From NCBI RefSeq assembly GCF_023051175.1, contig NZ_JALKII010000007.1, forward strand, positions 1-64,000: 64,000 nucleotides of DNA. The letters are read 5' to 3'. How positions within the stretch are numbered: position 1 is the first letter of the stretch; each line of letters begins with the position of its first letter. The notes under the pieces are model-generated. The model was not told the origin of the DNA. It saw only the letters and a list, made by a program, of their open reading frames with translations, and searched no databases. This document shows positions 39,087 to 49,931 of this stretch, piece by piece. The translations under genes and the position numbers were made by a program. Source of the DNA: Alcanivorax quisquiliarum (GTDB lineage Bacteria > Pseudomonadota > Gammaproteobacteria > Pseudomonadales > Alcanivoracaceae).

Positions 39087-39656
39087 TCAAGAGCTTGCCG
39101 GATTCCGGTCGCGGGCGTAATCGCTGGGGCTGGGGCGTTTTTTAAGGCGCCGTTGCAGGGTGCGGCGGTGGATGCCCAGCACACGAGCGGCGGCCGATAT
39201 ATTGCCCTCATGTTCGTCCAGCACGCGCTGGATATGTTCCCATTCCAGCCGTTCCAGCGAGGGCGGCGCATCGGGAAGATCGGGCGTTTGCTGCGCCGTG
39301 TCCTGATCAAGTGCGGCGAGGATATCGGCCAGGCTGGCGGGCTTGGTCAGGTAATTATGGGCACCACGTCGCGTGGCGGCGACCGCCGAGGGAATCGAGC
39401 CATAGCCGGTCAGAATCAGCACACGGCAACGGGGAAAGCGCGCCAGGATTGGTTCGATCAGGGCCAGGCCGTTGTCGGCCCCGAGGTTCAGATCCAGCAG
39501 CGCCGCGTCCAGCTGGCTCAAGGTGGCCAGGCGTGTCAGGCCACTGGCCACGCTGTTTTCCGCATGGCACAGCCAACCGCGGCTGCCAAGCGCGCGTTGC
39601 AACTGGTCGCGTAGCGCGTCGTCGTCCTCGATGATCAGCATCTGCGGTGTGCTCAC
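39087..39656 (-). CDS. RegA/ActR-type response regulator
   Basis: 189 residues from GTG 39656, which overlaps the stop of the sensor gene by four bases. Receiver domain with acidic pocket Asp11-Asp13, phosphoacceptor Asp55 (ALLDLNLGADNG), and Lys in YLTKPAS. The C-terminal helix-turn-helix is of the Fis type: ISAAARVLGIHRRTLQRRLKKR, the usual output domain of RegA/PrrA/ActR redox regulators and of RoxR in Pseudomonas. Targets in the window are not evident. Confidence 0.9.
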   Translation of the reverse strand: MSTPQMLIIEDDDALRDQLQRALGSRGWLCHAENSVASGLTRLATLSQLDAALLDLNLGADNGLALIEPILARFPRCRVLILTGYGSIPSAVAATRRGAHNYLTKPASLADILAALDQDTAQQTPDLPDAPPSLERLEWEHIQRVLDEHEGNISAAARVLGIHRRTLQRRLKKRPSPSDYARDRNPASS

Positions 39657-40891
39657 GCGGGCTCTCCCTGTGAATCCGGCGCCGGCTGTGCCCCCGATAT
39701 CCGGGGCAGCTGGATGCGTGCTTGTGTCCATTGGCGCTCGAAGGTCAGCTCCAGAGTGGCGCCCAGTGCGGCGAGGCTGGTTTCCACCAGCGCCAGGCCA
39801 ATGCCCAGCCCTTCCCGGCCGGGCTGGCCGGGCTGCCTCGGGCCATCGTCGCTGATCTGAATGAGCCAGCCGCTCTGGGTTTGTACGCAGGCGATATCCA
39901 ATGTGCTGGCACCGGCGTCACAGGCATTGTAGCCAAGATTGGCGAGCACCCGTTGCCAGCTGCTGCTTTGCGCCAGCGCCGGGTCGGCCGGCCCTTGCCA
40001 GCGCACAGTCAGCGTCGGTGCCAGGTGGCGCAGTGTCAGCGCCACTTCTTCACACAGGGTGGACAAGCGCCGTGGTTGCGCCAGGCTGGCACTGTCCGGG
40101 GCCGTGGGCCGTAACAAGATGCTGATGCGGCGTGCCAGCTCGCCGATCTGGCGGGCATCGTTGCGGCGGCTTTCCGGAAGTGCCGGATCTTCTGCCAGGC
40201 CTTCGCTGATCAGCAGCAAGGTGGAAAGCGGGGTATTCAGTTCATGCGCCCGGTCGGCCAGCGTGGCGCCGATCTGGTACATGCGCTCGCGCTGCAAGGC
40301 GAGGGTGAGTGCGGTCCCCTGGCTGCGCTGCTCACGTTGCTGTGCTTGCCGCAGCAGTTGGCCCAGCAGTGTCAGCACCACGGCAACGGCAGCAAAGGCA
40401 AGCCACATGCCCAGCCCGTGATCGGGGTGAATCTCGTTGGTTAGTGCGTGCAGGTGCGGATGGTGATAGGGCACGTTATGCCAGTGCAAGGTCAGCCCGT
40501 AGCCGCTGATCGCCACCACGACCTGCAAGCCGGCCGCCGCGGATGGCAACGCCAGCGCGCCAATCAATACCGGCAGCAGCAGGTAGAACGCCAGCGGGTT
40601 GGCGGAGCCGCCGAGCTGGTGCAGCAGCGCAAGAAACAGCAGTTGATCGACCAGCACTTCCATGCCACACAGCCACCATTGCCAGCGCGGCGGGCGGTTG
40701 CGCGTGAGCAGGAAGACCACCGAGGGCAGCCACAGCAAGGCCAGCCACAAGCCCACCTGAAAAGTGGGCAGGGGGGAGGCGGCGTGCCAGTCTGCGACGA
40801 GATACAGCAGCGCCAGCAGCGTGACCAGGCTGCCACGCAGAAATACCAGGCGCCGCCGCCAGGTACGAGGATCTTGCCAGCTGGGGGTCAT
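39653..40891 (-). CDS. RegB/PrrB-type redox sensor kinase
   Basis: 412 residues. Six hydrophobic segments occupy the N-terminal half. The quinone-binding motif of RegB (GGxxNP) is present as GGSANP at residues 94-99. The H box is AHELNTPLSTL with His216, which is the RegB/PrrB form. The ATPase domain shows the N box (VLANLGYNACDAG), DDGP and GLGIGLAL. The redox-active Cys that in RegB follows the H box is not present at the equivalent place (here NDARQIGELARR). With RegA it should respond to the redox state of the respiratory chain. Confidence 0.9.
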   Translation of the reverse strand: MTPSWQDPRTWRRRLVFLRGSLVTLLALLYLVADWHAASPLPTFQVGLWLALLWLPSVVFLLTRNRPPRWQWWLCGMEVLVDQLLFLALLHQLGGSANPLAFYLLLPVLIGALALPSAAAGLQVVVAISGYGLTLHWHNVPYHHPHLHALTNEIHPDHGLGMWLAFAAVAVVLTLLGQLLRQAQQREQRSQGTALTLALQRERMYQIGATLADRAHELNTPLSTLLLISEGLAEDPALPESRRNDARQIGELARRISILLRPTAPDSASLAQPRRLSTLCEEVALTLRHLAPTLTVRWQGPADPALAQSSSWQRVLANLGYNACDAGASTLDIACVQTQSGWLIQISDDGPRQPGQPGREGLGIGLALVETSLAALGATLELTFERQWTQARIQLPRISGAQPAPDSQGEPA

Positions 40892-41063
40892 GGCCTGCTC
40901 TCTTGCCCGGAATTGGTGGCCTATTGTAGCGGTGGTGAGTGTGCTTGTGCGCCAGACGGGTGCGGCAAATTGCCCCTTCGTATAGTCGCTCGCGCAGGGT
41001 GTCGTGTGGGTCGCGCATGGCGTAGCTACATGGCGTTATCTTGGCAGCGCCCTATCCTGTTGT

Positions 41064-41139
41064 CAGCTAACCAGCTAACCAGCTAACCAGCTAACCAGCT
41101 AACCAGCTAACCAGCTAACCAGCTAACCAGCTAACCAGC
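41064..41139. repeat. Octanucleotide tandem repeat (CAGCTAAC)9
   Basis: Nine perfect copies of CAGCTAAC (41064-41135) plus CAGC. It ends 14 bases from the methyltransferase stop and starts 173 bases upstream of regB, so it lies in the probable regB-regA promoter region or in a regB leader. Confidence 0.97.
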
Positions 41140-41152
41140 CAGCACAGCGCTG

Positions 41153-41770
41153 CTAGCCGCGCATGGCGCGGCCATAAAGCACCTGGGCCATCAGCCCCGG
41201 CAGCGCCGGGTGCTGCCAATGGCGCGTGTTGTCGAGATTGAAACCGTGGCGGCGCAACAGTGCGGCGGTATCGCGCGTGAGTTCGCAGCCGCAGGCGAGT
41301 TTGCGCCATATCGGATTGATGCCCCGTTGCAGCCGATTGATGAGCGGCCGGTGGCTGGCGACGTGTTCCAGCACCAGCAGCTGGCCATCCGGGCGCAGCA
41401 CTCGTGCGGCTTCTGCCGCCGCCGCTTCGGCATCGGGAATGGTGCAGAACACCAGGCAGGCGATCACGGTATCGAAGTGTGCGTCCGGGTAGGGCAGTGC
41501 TTCGGCGCCTGCCTCCACCAGCGTGAAGCGTTGTGGCTCAGGCAGGGATGCCGCCTTGCGCTGTGCTCTGGCAAGCATGGCGGGCGTGGGTTCGATGCCG
41601 TGAATTTCCGTGGCAGCGCGAGTATAGCTGCCGAAATTGGCACCAGTGCCGACGCCGAGTTCGAGCACGCGGCCCCGTGCGCCGGCCAGCAATTCGGTGC
41701 GGGTGCGCTGGAGCGGGCGCGTGGCCCAGTCCAGCAACGGGGGAAACACATGGTTCTCGTACCAGCCCAC
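41153..41770 (-). CDS. Class I SAM-dependent methyltransferase
   Basis: 205 residues. Rossmann-fold methyltransferase with SAM-binding motif I VLELGVGTGANFGSY, acidic residue in GIEPTPAMLARA, and ALPYPDAHFDTVIACLVFCTI (motif II/post II), then EAARVLRPDGQLLVLEHV. This wording is close to UbiE-like and PmtA-like phospholipid/quinone methyltransferases; I cannot decide the substrate. It is four bases downstream of the periplasmic protein gene, so they share an operon. Confidence 0.82.
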   Translation of the reverse strand: MGWYENHVFPPLLDWATRPLQRTRTELLAGARGRVLELGVGTGANFGSYTRAATEIHGIEPTPAMLARAQRKAASLPEPQRFTLVEAGAEALPYPDAHFDTVIACLVFCTIPDAEAAAAEAARVLRPDGQLLVLEHVASHRPLINRLQRGINPIWRKLACGCELTRDTAALLRRHGFNLDNTRHWQHPALPGLMAQVLYGRAMRG

Positions 41771-41774
41771 AGTG

Positions 41775-42998
41775 TTACTCCAATGGCGGCAAGGTGTATT
41801 GCTCCGGGTTTTCCATCATATCCATCGTCAGCGGCGGCGACAGCACGTTGGTGAGATTGTGATCGGTGACGCGGCTGAACCGGCGGCGGTGGCGCTCGAA
41901 AGCGCGGAAGCTGCGGTAATGCTGGTCGAACAGGCGCACTTCCTGCAGGCGTTTGAACGCGTACATGGTATCCAGCGCATCCATCGACCACTGCGGCGTG
42001 AAGTGCGTGGCGCGATCCAGGTATTCGTAGGCAAGTTCCAGATCTCGCTTGCGGCTCATGTAGATCAGCGCGTTGGCGTATTCATAGTTGAGAATCGGGA
42101 TATCCGGCGCCATCTCGAACGCTTTTCTGAATGATTCATCTACCACGGTACTGCGGGCGCCATAGGTGATGCGACCGGTGGCGCGGCCGACGCGGCGCAT
42201 GATGCCGGCATCGACACCGGCGCGGAAAGCGTGGCCCAGTGGATGATCCGGGATCAGGTCCACCACCTCTTCGGCACCGCCCTTGATCTTGCCGATATAG
42301 CGGCGAAACACGATCACCGGCACCGGTGATTCTTCGGCAATACGCCCCAGCGCGTAGGCGTACCCCAGCTTGGTGAACGCCACCAGCTCGGCAGCAATGG
42401 GATCATTCTCGGCGCGATCAAGCAGATGGAAGTTGTCACGCACCCGGTTGGCGACATCCTGCAGCATCATGTATTTCTCGGTTTGCCGCTCGCTCAGGTA
42501 AATCGCATAAAGCGTTTGCGCGAACATGGCCGGGTACAACCCCATCACACCAAGCTGAATGCCTTCCTCGCGGGCCTGTTGCAGATCCCCGCGCAGGAAC
42601 AGCCGCCAGACGTGGATGTTACGGCGGCTGAATTCCTCATAGTCGCCGTTGAACGCTTCGACACCTTCGACGATTTCCGGGTAATTGGAAATCATGTATT
42701 CCAGGTATCCGGGTGAGGGGAAGGGCGCCCGGATGCCGGCCATGAGCTCGTCCCAGCGCGCTTCGATTTCTTCAGGTGTGTAGTCGAAAAAAGCGGTGTT
42801 GAAGGGCACCGATGTCCAGGGGCGTTCGAAGATACGGTCATCGACAGGGATATCTTCATAGCTCAGTTCCCCCGGCCGGACTTCATCCATTTCGTCCAGA
42901 TTGCCTTCGTCGTCGAAAGCGTGAGCTGCCGCTCCAAGCCAACAGGTCAGCAATATCACAAGCCAGAATGGTCTGGCGGGAACATGGGTAACGGTCAT
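41775..42998 (-). CDS. Periplasmic TPR-like protein of unknown function
   Basis: 407 residues from ATG 42998, which starts a signal peptide (PFWLVILLTCWLGAAAHAFDDEG). The mature protein is rich in aromatic and acidic residues and helix-rich, with helical hairpins like SRKRDLELAYEYLDRATHF and FRKAFEMAPDIPILNYEYANAL that resemble TPR/TatT repeats. No lipobox, so it is likely soluble. Starts the operon that also includes the methyltransferase. Family not recognised. Confidence 0.6.
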   Translation of the reverse strand: MTVTHVPARPFWLVILLTCWLGAAAHAFDDEGNLDEMDEVRPGELSYEDIPVDDRIFERPWTSVPFNTAFFDYTPEEIEARWDELMAGIRAPFPSPGYLEYMISNYPEIVEGVEAFNGDYEEFSRRNIHVWRLFLRGDLQQAREEGIQLGVMGLYPAMFAQTLYAIYLSERQTEKYMMLQDVANRVRDNFHLLDRAENDPIAAELVAFTKLGYAYALGRIAEESPVPVIVFRRYIGKIKGGAEEVVDLIPDHPLGHAFRAGVDAGIMRRVGRATGRITYGARSTVVDESFRKAFEMAPDIPILNYEYANALIYMSRKRDLELAYEYLDRATHFTPQWSMDALDTMYAFKRLQEVRLFDQHYRSFRAFERHRRRFSRVTDHNLTNVLSPPLTMDMMENPEQYTLPPLE

Positions 42999-43220
42999 GA
43001 TCGGGCTCTTATTCTGGTTATGAGATTTGTTGTTATGTGAAACCAAAAGGCAAGTTGCCAAGACTGAACCTTGCCATAATCAGGCAGCACTTGAACAGCG
43101 GGCGGGCGGAAAAGCGCTCACAAGGCGACAGGCGAGCGGGCGGGTGGCGGGTCGAGAAACTCGGGCGAGGCGATCGGCACTGCGGATGTTGGGGCTTGCG
43201 CAGTGCCGGGCGGTGAGCAA

Positions 43221-43514
43221 TCAGCTGCTCTGGTGCCCCAGGGCATGCAGATAGGCGGTCGCCTGGGTATGGCGGGAAATGATGTCTGCCAGCGTTCGGC
43301 CGGCCGGGTCGCGGGCTTGCAGATTGCCGCCGTTGGCAACGAAAAAGCCGATGAAGCGCTCGAAATCTTCTTCGCGCAGGCTGCGGTAGGCGCGCAGCAG
43401 TACATGGAAATCGGTATCGACGCCTGCTTCAGGCTGGGTATCCAGGAAAATCCTGATCTGGTCGTCGGTCATCGGCTCGCCGATCACCTTCTTCTTGTCT
43501 TTGCGTTCGCTCAT
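43221..43514 (-). CDS. PA4642-family small protein
   Basis: 97 residues from ATG 43514, ten bases after AGGAG-like GGAGGA. The N-terminus MSERKDKKKVIGEPMTDDQIRIFLD matches the PA4642-type family of Pseudomonas. A short, soluble, helical protein (FERFIGFFVANGGNLQARDP is ankyrin-like). No biochemical role is known. Confidence 0.72.
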   Translation of the reverse strand: MSERKDKKKVIGEPMTDDQIRIFLDTQPEAGVDTDFHVLLRAYRSLREEDFERFIGFFVANGGNLQARDPAGRTLADIISRHTQATAYLHALGHQSS

Positions 43515-43564
43515 CGTGTCCTCCTGCTCGGGGGCGTGATTATCTCCGGGGCGAGGCCGGAGTT

Positions 43565-44830
43565 TCAACTCTGCCCGGCGAGCCCCGCTGGCCACTGGAA
43601 TGGAATCTGGTGCCGCGTGGTCAGCCCGCCGATCACAATCAGCACCCTGACCATGGCCACAAACGGGTCGGGGATGACCAGATTCAGCCGGCGAAATTCG
43701 TCCAGCAATGCGCGCAAACTGCCGACCAGCGTGCTGTCAGTGGTATGGGCACGCACCAGTGCGTCGGAGAGCTGTGCCAGGTGCGCCTCCTCCAGCCCGT
43801 GGAAGCCGGCTGCCTCGAACAGCGGTAGCAGGGGGCCGCTGCTATGGCCCAGCAGCCGTTGCAACAGCGCAGTGTAATGCCCGCGCTCGCTGGCGCTGAG
43901 TTGCTCGACTGCGCCGAAATCCAGGATCGCCAGCTCGTCGTCCGGCGTGGCAATGAAATTGCCGGGGTGCGGGTCGGCATGGAAAAGACCGAACTCCAGC
44001 ACCTGCTGCAAGGTGCTTTCCTGCAACCGTGTGAGCAGCGTGGCTGCGCGCCGGGGCGAGTGCGCCAGCACATGGGAGAGGCTGTCACCCGGAATCCACT
44101 CCGTCACCAGCAGGCGTTGGCTGCATAGCGCGGGAAATGCTTTCGGCACGCGGATGCCGGCCGCGTGTGGCAGGGCGGCAAACGCAGTCAGATGATGCAG
44201 CTCCTCGGTGAAATCCAGCTCCCGCTCGGTGGTGCGGATCAGCTGTTCGGCAATCTGGCGCAGGTCGATTTCACGAAACAGCGGCGCCAGCAGCCGCGCA
44301 ATCATGCGTAACGCGGCAGCATCCTGAGTGAATTCGGCCTGCACGCGTGGCAGTTGCAGCTTCACGGCAACCTCGGTGCCGTCCTTCAGGCGGGCGCGGT
44401 GCACCTGAGCGATAGATGCCGAGGCCACGGGAATAATATTGAAAGCACTGAAATGGCTGGCCCATTGCTTGCCCAGCAGCTCTTCCAGCCAAGGCTGCAC
44501 GTCATCAAAGTGAGCCGCCGGCGCATCTTCGCGCAGCGCCGCGAACGCCTCGATGTACGCAGGAGGCAGCAGGTCGGGGCGGCAACTGAGAAACTGTGCA
44601 AACTTGATCCAGGCACCGCCGTTATGTCGGCACAGCGCCGCCAGCGCCTGCGCAATGTCGGCGTGCAGGGGGAGCCGCTGCTGTTCATCCTTGCTGCGCA
44701 AAAGATCGCGATGCTGCCACAGCGCTTGCTGGATATGACGGCAAGCGACCAGCACGCGGGCATAGCGCCCCCGTGCGCGCCAGAGCAGGCGTGGCGTACT
44801 GGGCACAGTCGGTGCGGTCATGGCAGACAT
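43565..44830 (-). CDS. ABC1/AarF (UbiB-like) atypical kinase
   Basis: 421 residues from ATG 44830 (GGGGAG five bases upstream). ABC1 family landmarks: GGAWIKFAQFLSCRPDLLP, the Ala-rich nucleotide loop PVASASIAQVHRARL, catalytic Lys in VAVKLQLP, ERELDFTEELHHL, FGLFHADPHPGNF, and LDFGAV in place of DFG. These proteins act in ubiquinone synthesis or lipid homeostasis. It lacks the C-terminal membrane helices of UbiB itself, so it is more likely one of the soluble ABC1 paralogues than the ubiB orthologue. Confidence 0.85.
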   Translation of the reverse strand: MSAMTAPTVPSTPRLLWRARGRYARVLVACRHIQQALWQHRDLLRSKDEQQRLPLHADIAQALAALCRHNGGAWIKFAQFLSCRPDLLPPAYIEAFAALREDAPAAHFDDVQPWLEELLGKQWASHFSAFNIIPVASASIAQVHRARLKDGTEVAVKLQLPRVQAEFTQDAAALRMIARLLAPLFREIDLRQIAEQLIRTTERELDFTEELHHLTAFAALPHAAGIRVPKAFPALCSQRLLVTEWIPGDSLSHVLAHSPRRAATLLTRLQESTLQQVLEFGLFHADPHPGNFIATPDDELAILDFGAVEQLSASERGHYTALLQRLLGHSSGPLLPLFEAAGFHGLEEAHLAQLSDALVRAHTTDSTLVGSLRALLDEFRRLNLVIPDPFVAMVRVLIVIGGLTTRHQIPFQWPAGLAGQS

Positions 44831-45020
44831 CTGAACTCCCCGGTCAGGCCGCCCTTTATGACACAAGGGCCGGGGCATGTCCAAGCGCGCCGGCGAGCGA
44901 CATATATTATCGTGCGCACTGTCGCGAGCCGTGCCGCGCAGCGGAGCCGGCACAGGTTGTCGGGCTTGGGTGGGGCATCAGGCGAGGCGGTAACGGCGGT
45001 GCTGGCCGGCACATTCGGCA

Positions 45021-45050
45021 GGCAAACAAAAGGCGGCCGAAGCCGCCTTT
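45021..45050 (-). terminator. Rho-independent terminator of the HU-like gene
   Basis: On the minus strand: stem AAAGGCGGC / GCCGCCTTT with the stable UUCG tetraloop, followed by TGTTTG. It lies 21 bases past the HU-like stop codon. Confidence 0.8.
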
Positions 45051-45070
45051 GTTCAAGGTGCGCAGGCTAA

Positions 45071-45520
45071 TCAGCTGGCAGCCATGTCTTTCAGTTTCTT
45101 CAGCGGGCGCACTTTCACCACGATGCTGGCCGGCTTGGCCTTGAAGGTGGTTTCTTCGCCCGTGAAGGGGTTGATGCCCTTGCGCGCCTTGGTGGCGGGC
45201 TTCTTGACAGTGTTGATTTTCAGCAGGCCGGGCAGGGTGAATTGCCCTGCGCCCTTTTTGGCAACATGCGCACCGATCAGATTCGACAGCTCGTCAAAAA
45301 CAGCCGTGACCTGCTTGCGGGTGAGGCCGGTGGATTCGGCGAGCGTGGCGGTGATCTGGGTTTTGCTCATCGGCTCGGTGATTGCCTTGAGCTTGCGCGG
45401 TGCGGCGGGCGCGGCGGCTTTCTTGGGTGTTGCCTTTGCAGCTACCTTGGCCGGTGCTTTCTTGGCAGCTGGTTTCGCAGCCGGTTTTTTCGCAGCAGCA
45501 GCTTTCGTTTTTGCAGCCAT
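45071..45520 (-). CDS. HU-family DNA-binding protein with a histone-H1-like tail
   Basis: 149 residues from ATG 45520. Residues 1-50 are a tail of Lys/Ala/Pro repeats (AAKKPAAKPAAKKAPAK type) like that of histone H1 or AlgP. Residues 55-149 are an HU/IHF domain: PMSKTQITATLAESTGLT, then NLIGAHVAKKGAGQFTLPGLL and the DNA-binding arm region ATKARKGINPFTGEETTFKAKPA. HU proteins bend and compact DNA; the basic tail should raise non-specific binding. A terminator follows. Confidence 0.92.
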   Translation of the reverse strand: MAAKTKAAAAKKPAAKPAAKKAPAKVAAKATPKKAAAPAAPRKLKAITEPMSKTQITATLAESTGLTRKQVTAVFDELSNLIGAHVAKKGAGQFTLPGLLKINTVKKPATKARKGINPFTGEETTFKAKPASIVVKVRPLKKLKDMAAS

Positions 45521-45876
45521 TGGTCTGGGTACCCCTGTCTGGTTCATCCGAGATAATTGGTATGGTTCCGTGCGAACAGTTGGCGCTGATGACGCTTGCG
45601 TGCCGCGCCGTCACCACAGCAGCTGCTGCCACTGGGCCGCTAGCCGCGTGTTCTGGGCCTTTTATATGCGAAGGTGTGCACGGCAGCAAGCAGTTTGCCC
45701 CCATTTTCAAAGGCTTTTTGATGTTTTTGCCTGTTTGAGGGCCGCTTTCGGCCGAATGGGCGGCTGTCATTGCGCCGGCATGGCTGCCGGCAGGGTGAAT
45801 GGATATACTAGCCGCCTTTCCGCGCCCGGCCGTCTGGCGCCGTGGCGAGCCCGAACGATTCAGTGGAACAGACGTT
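45521..45876. promoter_or_regulatory. Divergent HU-like / aspS intergenic region
   Basis: 356 bases without a gene, holding promoters for both genes. A good -10 for aspS, TATACT, is at 45804-45809, without a convincing -35. A long GC-rich leader (67 bases) precedes the aspS ATG. No attenuator is obvious. Confidence 0.35.
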
Positions 45877-47652
<1,776 letters not shown>

Positions 47653-47658
47653 GCGTCA

Positions 47659-47684
47659 ACGGCCCGCCGATGCGGGCCGTTTTT
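47659..47684 (+). terminator. Rho-independent terminator after aspS
   Basis: Perfect 9-bp stem ACGGCCCGC / GCGGGCCGT, loop CGAT, followed by TTTT. Lies 6 bases after the aspS stop and 36 bases before yebC, so yebC must have its own promoter or depend on read-through. Confidence 0.85.
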
Positions 47685-47720
47685 CATCAAGCATTTCAGT
47701 GACAGGAAGCAGAGGTTGTT

Positions 47721-48461
47721 ATGGCCGGGCATAGTAAATGGGCGAACATCAAGCACCGCAAGGCAGCTCAGGATGCCAAGCGGGGCAAGATCTTCACGAA
47801 GCTGATCCGGGAAATCACCGTCGCCGCCCGGCTGGGCGGCCCGGAGCCTAACGACAATCCGCGCCTGCGAGCGGTGGTGGACAAAGCCCTCACTGCAAAC
47901 ATGACCCGCGACACCATTGATCGGGCGATCAAGCGCGGTGCCGGCAACGATGACACCAGCAACATGAGCGAGATCACCTATGAGGGCTACGGCCCGGCCG
48001 GTGTTGCTGTGCTGGTGGAAACCATGACAGACAACGTCAATCGCACCGTCTCCGATGTGCGCCATGCGTTTACCAAGCACGGCGGCAACCTGGGCACCAA
48101 CGGCTCGGTGGCGTACCTGTTCAGCAAGCGCGGCGAGATCCTGTTCGAGCCGGGCACCGACGAAGAAGCTTTGATGGAAGCGGCGCTGGAAGCCGGCGCC
48201 GAAGATGTGCAAGTGGATGACGACGGCTCCATTACCGTGATCACGACACCGGACGGCAGCTTCGGTGAAGTGGTGGACGCGCTCAAGGCGGCGGGCTTTG
48301 CGCCGGTGGATGCAGAGGTCACCATGCACCCGAGCACCGAAGCCGAGGTGGATGGTGATACCGCCGCCACGATCATGAAGATGATCGATCACATGGAAGA
48401 CCTGGATGACGTGCAGAACGTTTATACCAACGTGCGTTTTCCAGACGACTTCGAAGGGTAG
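47721..48461 (+). CDS. yebC: YebC/PmpR family protein
   Basis: 246 residues. The N-terminus [22 protein letters not shown] is the family signature; [23 protein letters not shown] follows in the central domain. Family members bind DNA as regulators (PmpR in Pseudomonas quinolone signalling) and, in more recent work on related proteins, help ribosomes through proline stretches. The aspS-yebC-ruvC order is typical. Confidence 0.96.
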   Translation: MAGHSKWANIKHRKAAQDAKRGKIFTKLIREITVAARLGGPEPNDNPRLRAVVDKALTANMTRDTIDRAIKRGAGNDDTSNMSEITYEGYGPAGVAVLVETMTDNVNRTVSDVRHAFTKHGGNLGTNGSVAYLFSKRGEILFEPGTDEEALMEAALEAGAEDVQVDDDGSITVITTPDGSFGEVVDALKAAGFAPVDAEVTMHPSTEAEVDGDTAATIMKMIDHMEDLDDVQNVYTNVRFPDDFEG

Positions 48462-48560
48462 GTCGGGAAGGATAAGCCAGCGGCGGGGGGTTACTGGCGG
48501 CCGTGGCTGGCCCGCAGGGACAGTTTGCGCGCATGGTGCCGGGCAGATCGGCCGCTGCCG

Positions 48561-48600
48561 GCACTGGCCAGCACTGGTCAGCACTGGTCAGCACTGGTCA
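48561..48600. repeat. Decamer tandem repeat (GCACTGGTCA)4
   Basis: Three perfect copies of GCACTGGTCA after one copy with a single change (GCACTGGCCA), between yebC and ruvC, in a 270-bp gap otherwise without features. Confidence 0.95.
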
Positions 48601-48731
48601 GTATTATGGTGGCGCGCCGCAGCGCCATATTATAGTAGGCGCTCCTGCTCGCGCCTTGTGCGCGGTAACTGTTTCGCCCGCTGACGGATGTGTTCCTTGC
48701 ATACTGTCCATAAGTTGAGTATCAATGCCGC

Positions 48732-49250
48732 ATGACGCGCATCCTAGGCATTGACCCCGGCTCCCGGTTCACCGGCTATGGCCTGATCGAACAGATCGGC
48801 CAGAAGTGCCACTTTGTCGCTTGTGGCACCATCACCACGCAGGGCGAAGAGATCGCGCCCCGGCTTGGGCAGATTTTCGCACAGCTCAATGAAGTGGTGG
48901 GCAGCCACACGCCGGTGGAAGTGGGAATCGAAAAAGTCTTCATGGCCCGCAACGCCGATTCCGCCCTCAAGCTCGGGCAGGCACGCGGCGCTGCCATTGC
49001 GGCGGTCGTGCAGCATGGAATACCCGTATTTGAATACTCCGCCCGCCAGGTGAAACAGGCGCTGGTCGGCTCTGGCGGTGCGGAAAAACAGCAGGTGGCG
49101 CAAATGGTGTGTTATTTGCTGGGATTGGCGAAGGCGCCGCAGGCAGATGCTGCCGACGCCCTCGCCATCGCCATCTGCCACGCTCACATGCGCGTCAGCC
49201 TGGCTCGCATGGCCGGCGCTACCGCCATTCGCAGAAGAAGAATTCGATGA
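48732..49250 (+). CDS. ruvC: Holliday junction endonuclease RuvC
   Basis: 172 residues. Resolves Holliday junctions. Catalytic acidic residues lie in [12 protein letters not shown] (Asp7), [20 protein letters not shown] (Glu in IEKVF) and [13 protein letters not shown] (two Asp). The start has no strong ribosome binding site. The last four bases overlap ruvA (ATGA). Confidence 0.97.
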   Translation: MTRILGIDPGSRFTGYGLIEQIGQKCHFVACGTITTQGEEIAPRLGQIFAQLNEVVGSHTPVEVGIEKVFMARNADSALKLGQARGAAIAAVVQHGIPVFEYSARQVKQALVGSGGAEKQQVAQMVCYLLGLAKAPQADAADALAIAICHAHMRVSLARMAGATAIRRRRIR

Positions 49251-49867
49251 TCGGAAGACTGAGAGGCATCCTGCTGGACGCTCGCCCGCCGTGGTTGCTG
49301 GTGGAAGTGGGCGGGGTAGGTTATGAAGTGGAGGCACCGATGACGGCCTTCTATCAGCAGCACGCGCCGGGCAGCGAAATTGTGCTGCACACGCATATGG
49401 TGGTGCGCGAAGATGCACAGTTGCTGTACGGTTTTGTGGATCGGTTCGAGCGCGAGCTGTTTCGGGCGCTGATCAAGGTCAACGGTGTCGGCCCGAAGAC
49501 GGCCCTGGCGATTCTCTCCGGGATCGAGGCCGAGCGACTGGTGCGCTGTATTCAGGAGCAGGACACCCGTTCGCTGGTGCGCGTGCCCGGCATCGGCAAG
49601 AAAACAGCCGAGCGGCTGCTGATCGAAATGAGCGATCGCCTCGACCGGCTTGATGGTGCGCCTGCGCCGGGGCCGGGTGTGGTAGTGGCGCCGTCGGCAT
49701 CGCAGCCCTTGGCCGATGCCGTTGCGGCGCTCGAAGCGCTGGGTTATCGCGGCAAGGATGCGGAGCAGGCGGTAGCGAAAATAACGGCTGGCATGGATGA
49801 TGCCGAGCGCAGCGCACTGGACAGCGCCGAGTTGATTCGCAGCACATTGCGGCACCTGGCGCGCTGA
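49247..49867 (+). CDS. ruvA: Holliday junction branch-migration protein RuvA
   Basis: 206 residues. Tetramer that clamps the junction and loads RuvB. N-terminal OB fold ([23 protein letters not shown]), tandem helix-hairpin-helix motifs ([18 protein letters not shown] and [18 protein letters not shown]), then the small C-terminal RuvB-contact domain ([23 protein letters not shown]). The longer frame upstream is not used. The gene is 64 bases ahead of ruvB. Confidence 0.97.
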   Translation: MIGRLRGILLDARPPWLLVEVGGVGYEVEAPMTAFYQQHAPGSEIVLHTHMVVREDAQLLYGFVDRFERELFRALIKVNGVGPKTALAILSGIEAERLVRCIQEQDTRSLVRVPGIGKKTAERLLIEMSDRLDRLDGAPAPGPGVVVAPSASQPLADAVAALEALGYRGKDAEQAVAKITAGMDDAERSALDSAELIRSTLRHLAR

Positions 49868-49931
49868 AACGCTTTGCTCTTTTTTGCCCCTTGCGACTCG
49901 ACGCCCATGACGCTCATGAAAGGCAGCACCC

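Noticed and set aside
41064-41139. CRISPR array
   Set aside because: Units are 8 bp and abut each other with no spacers; no cas genes are present.
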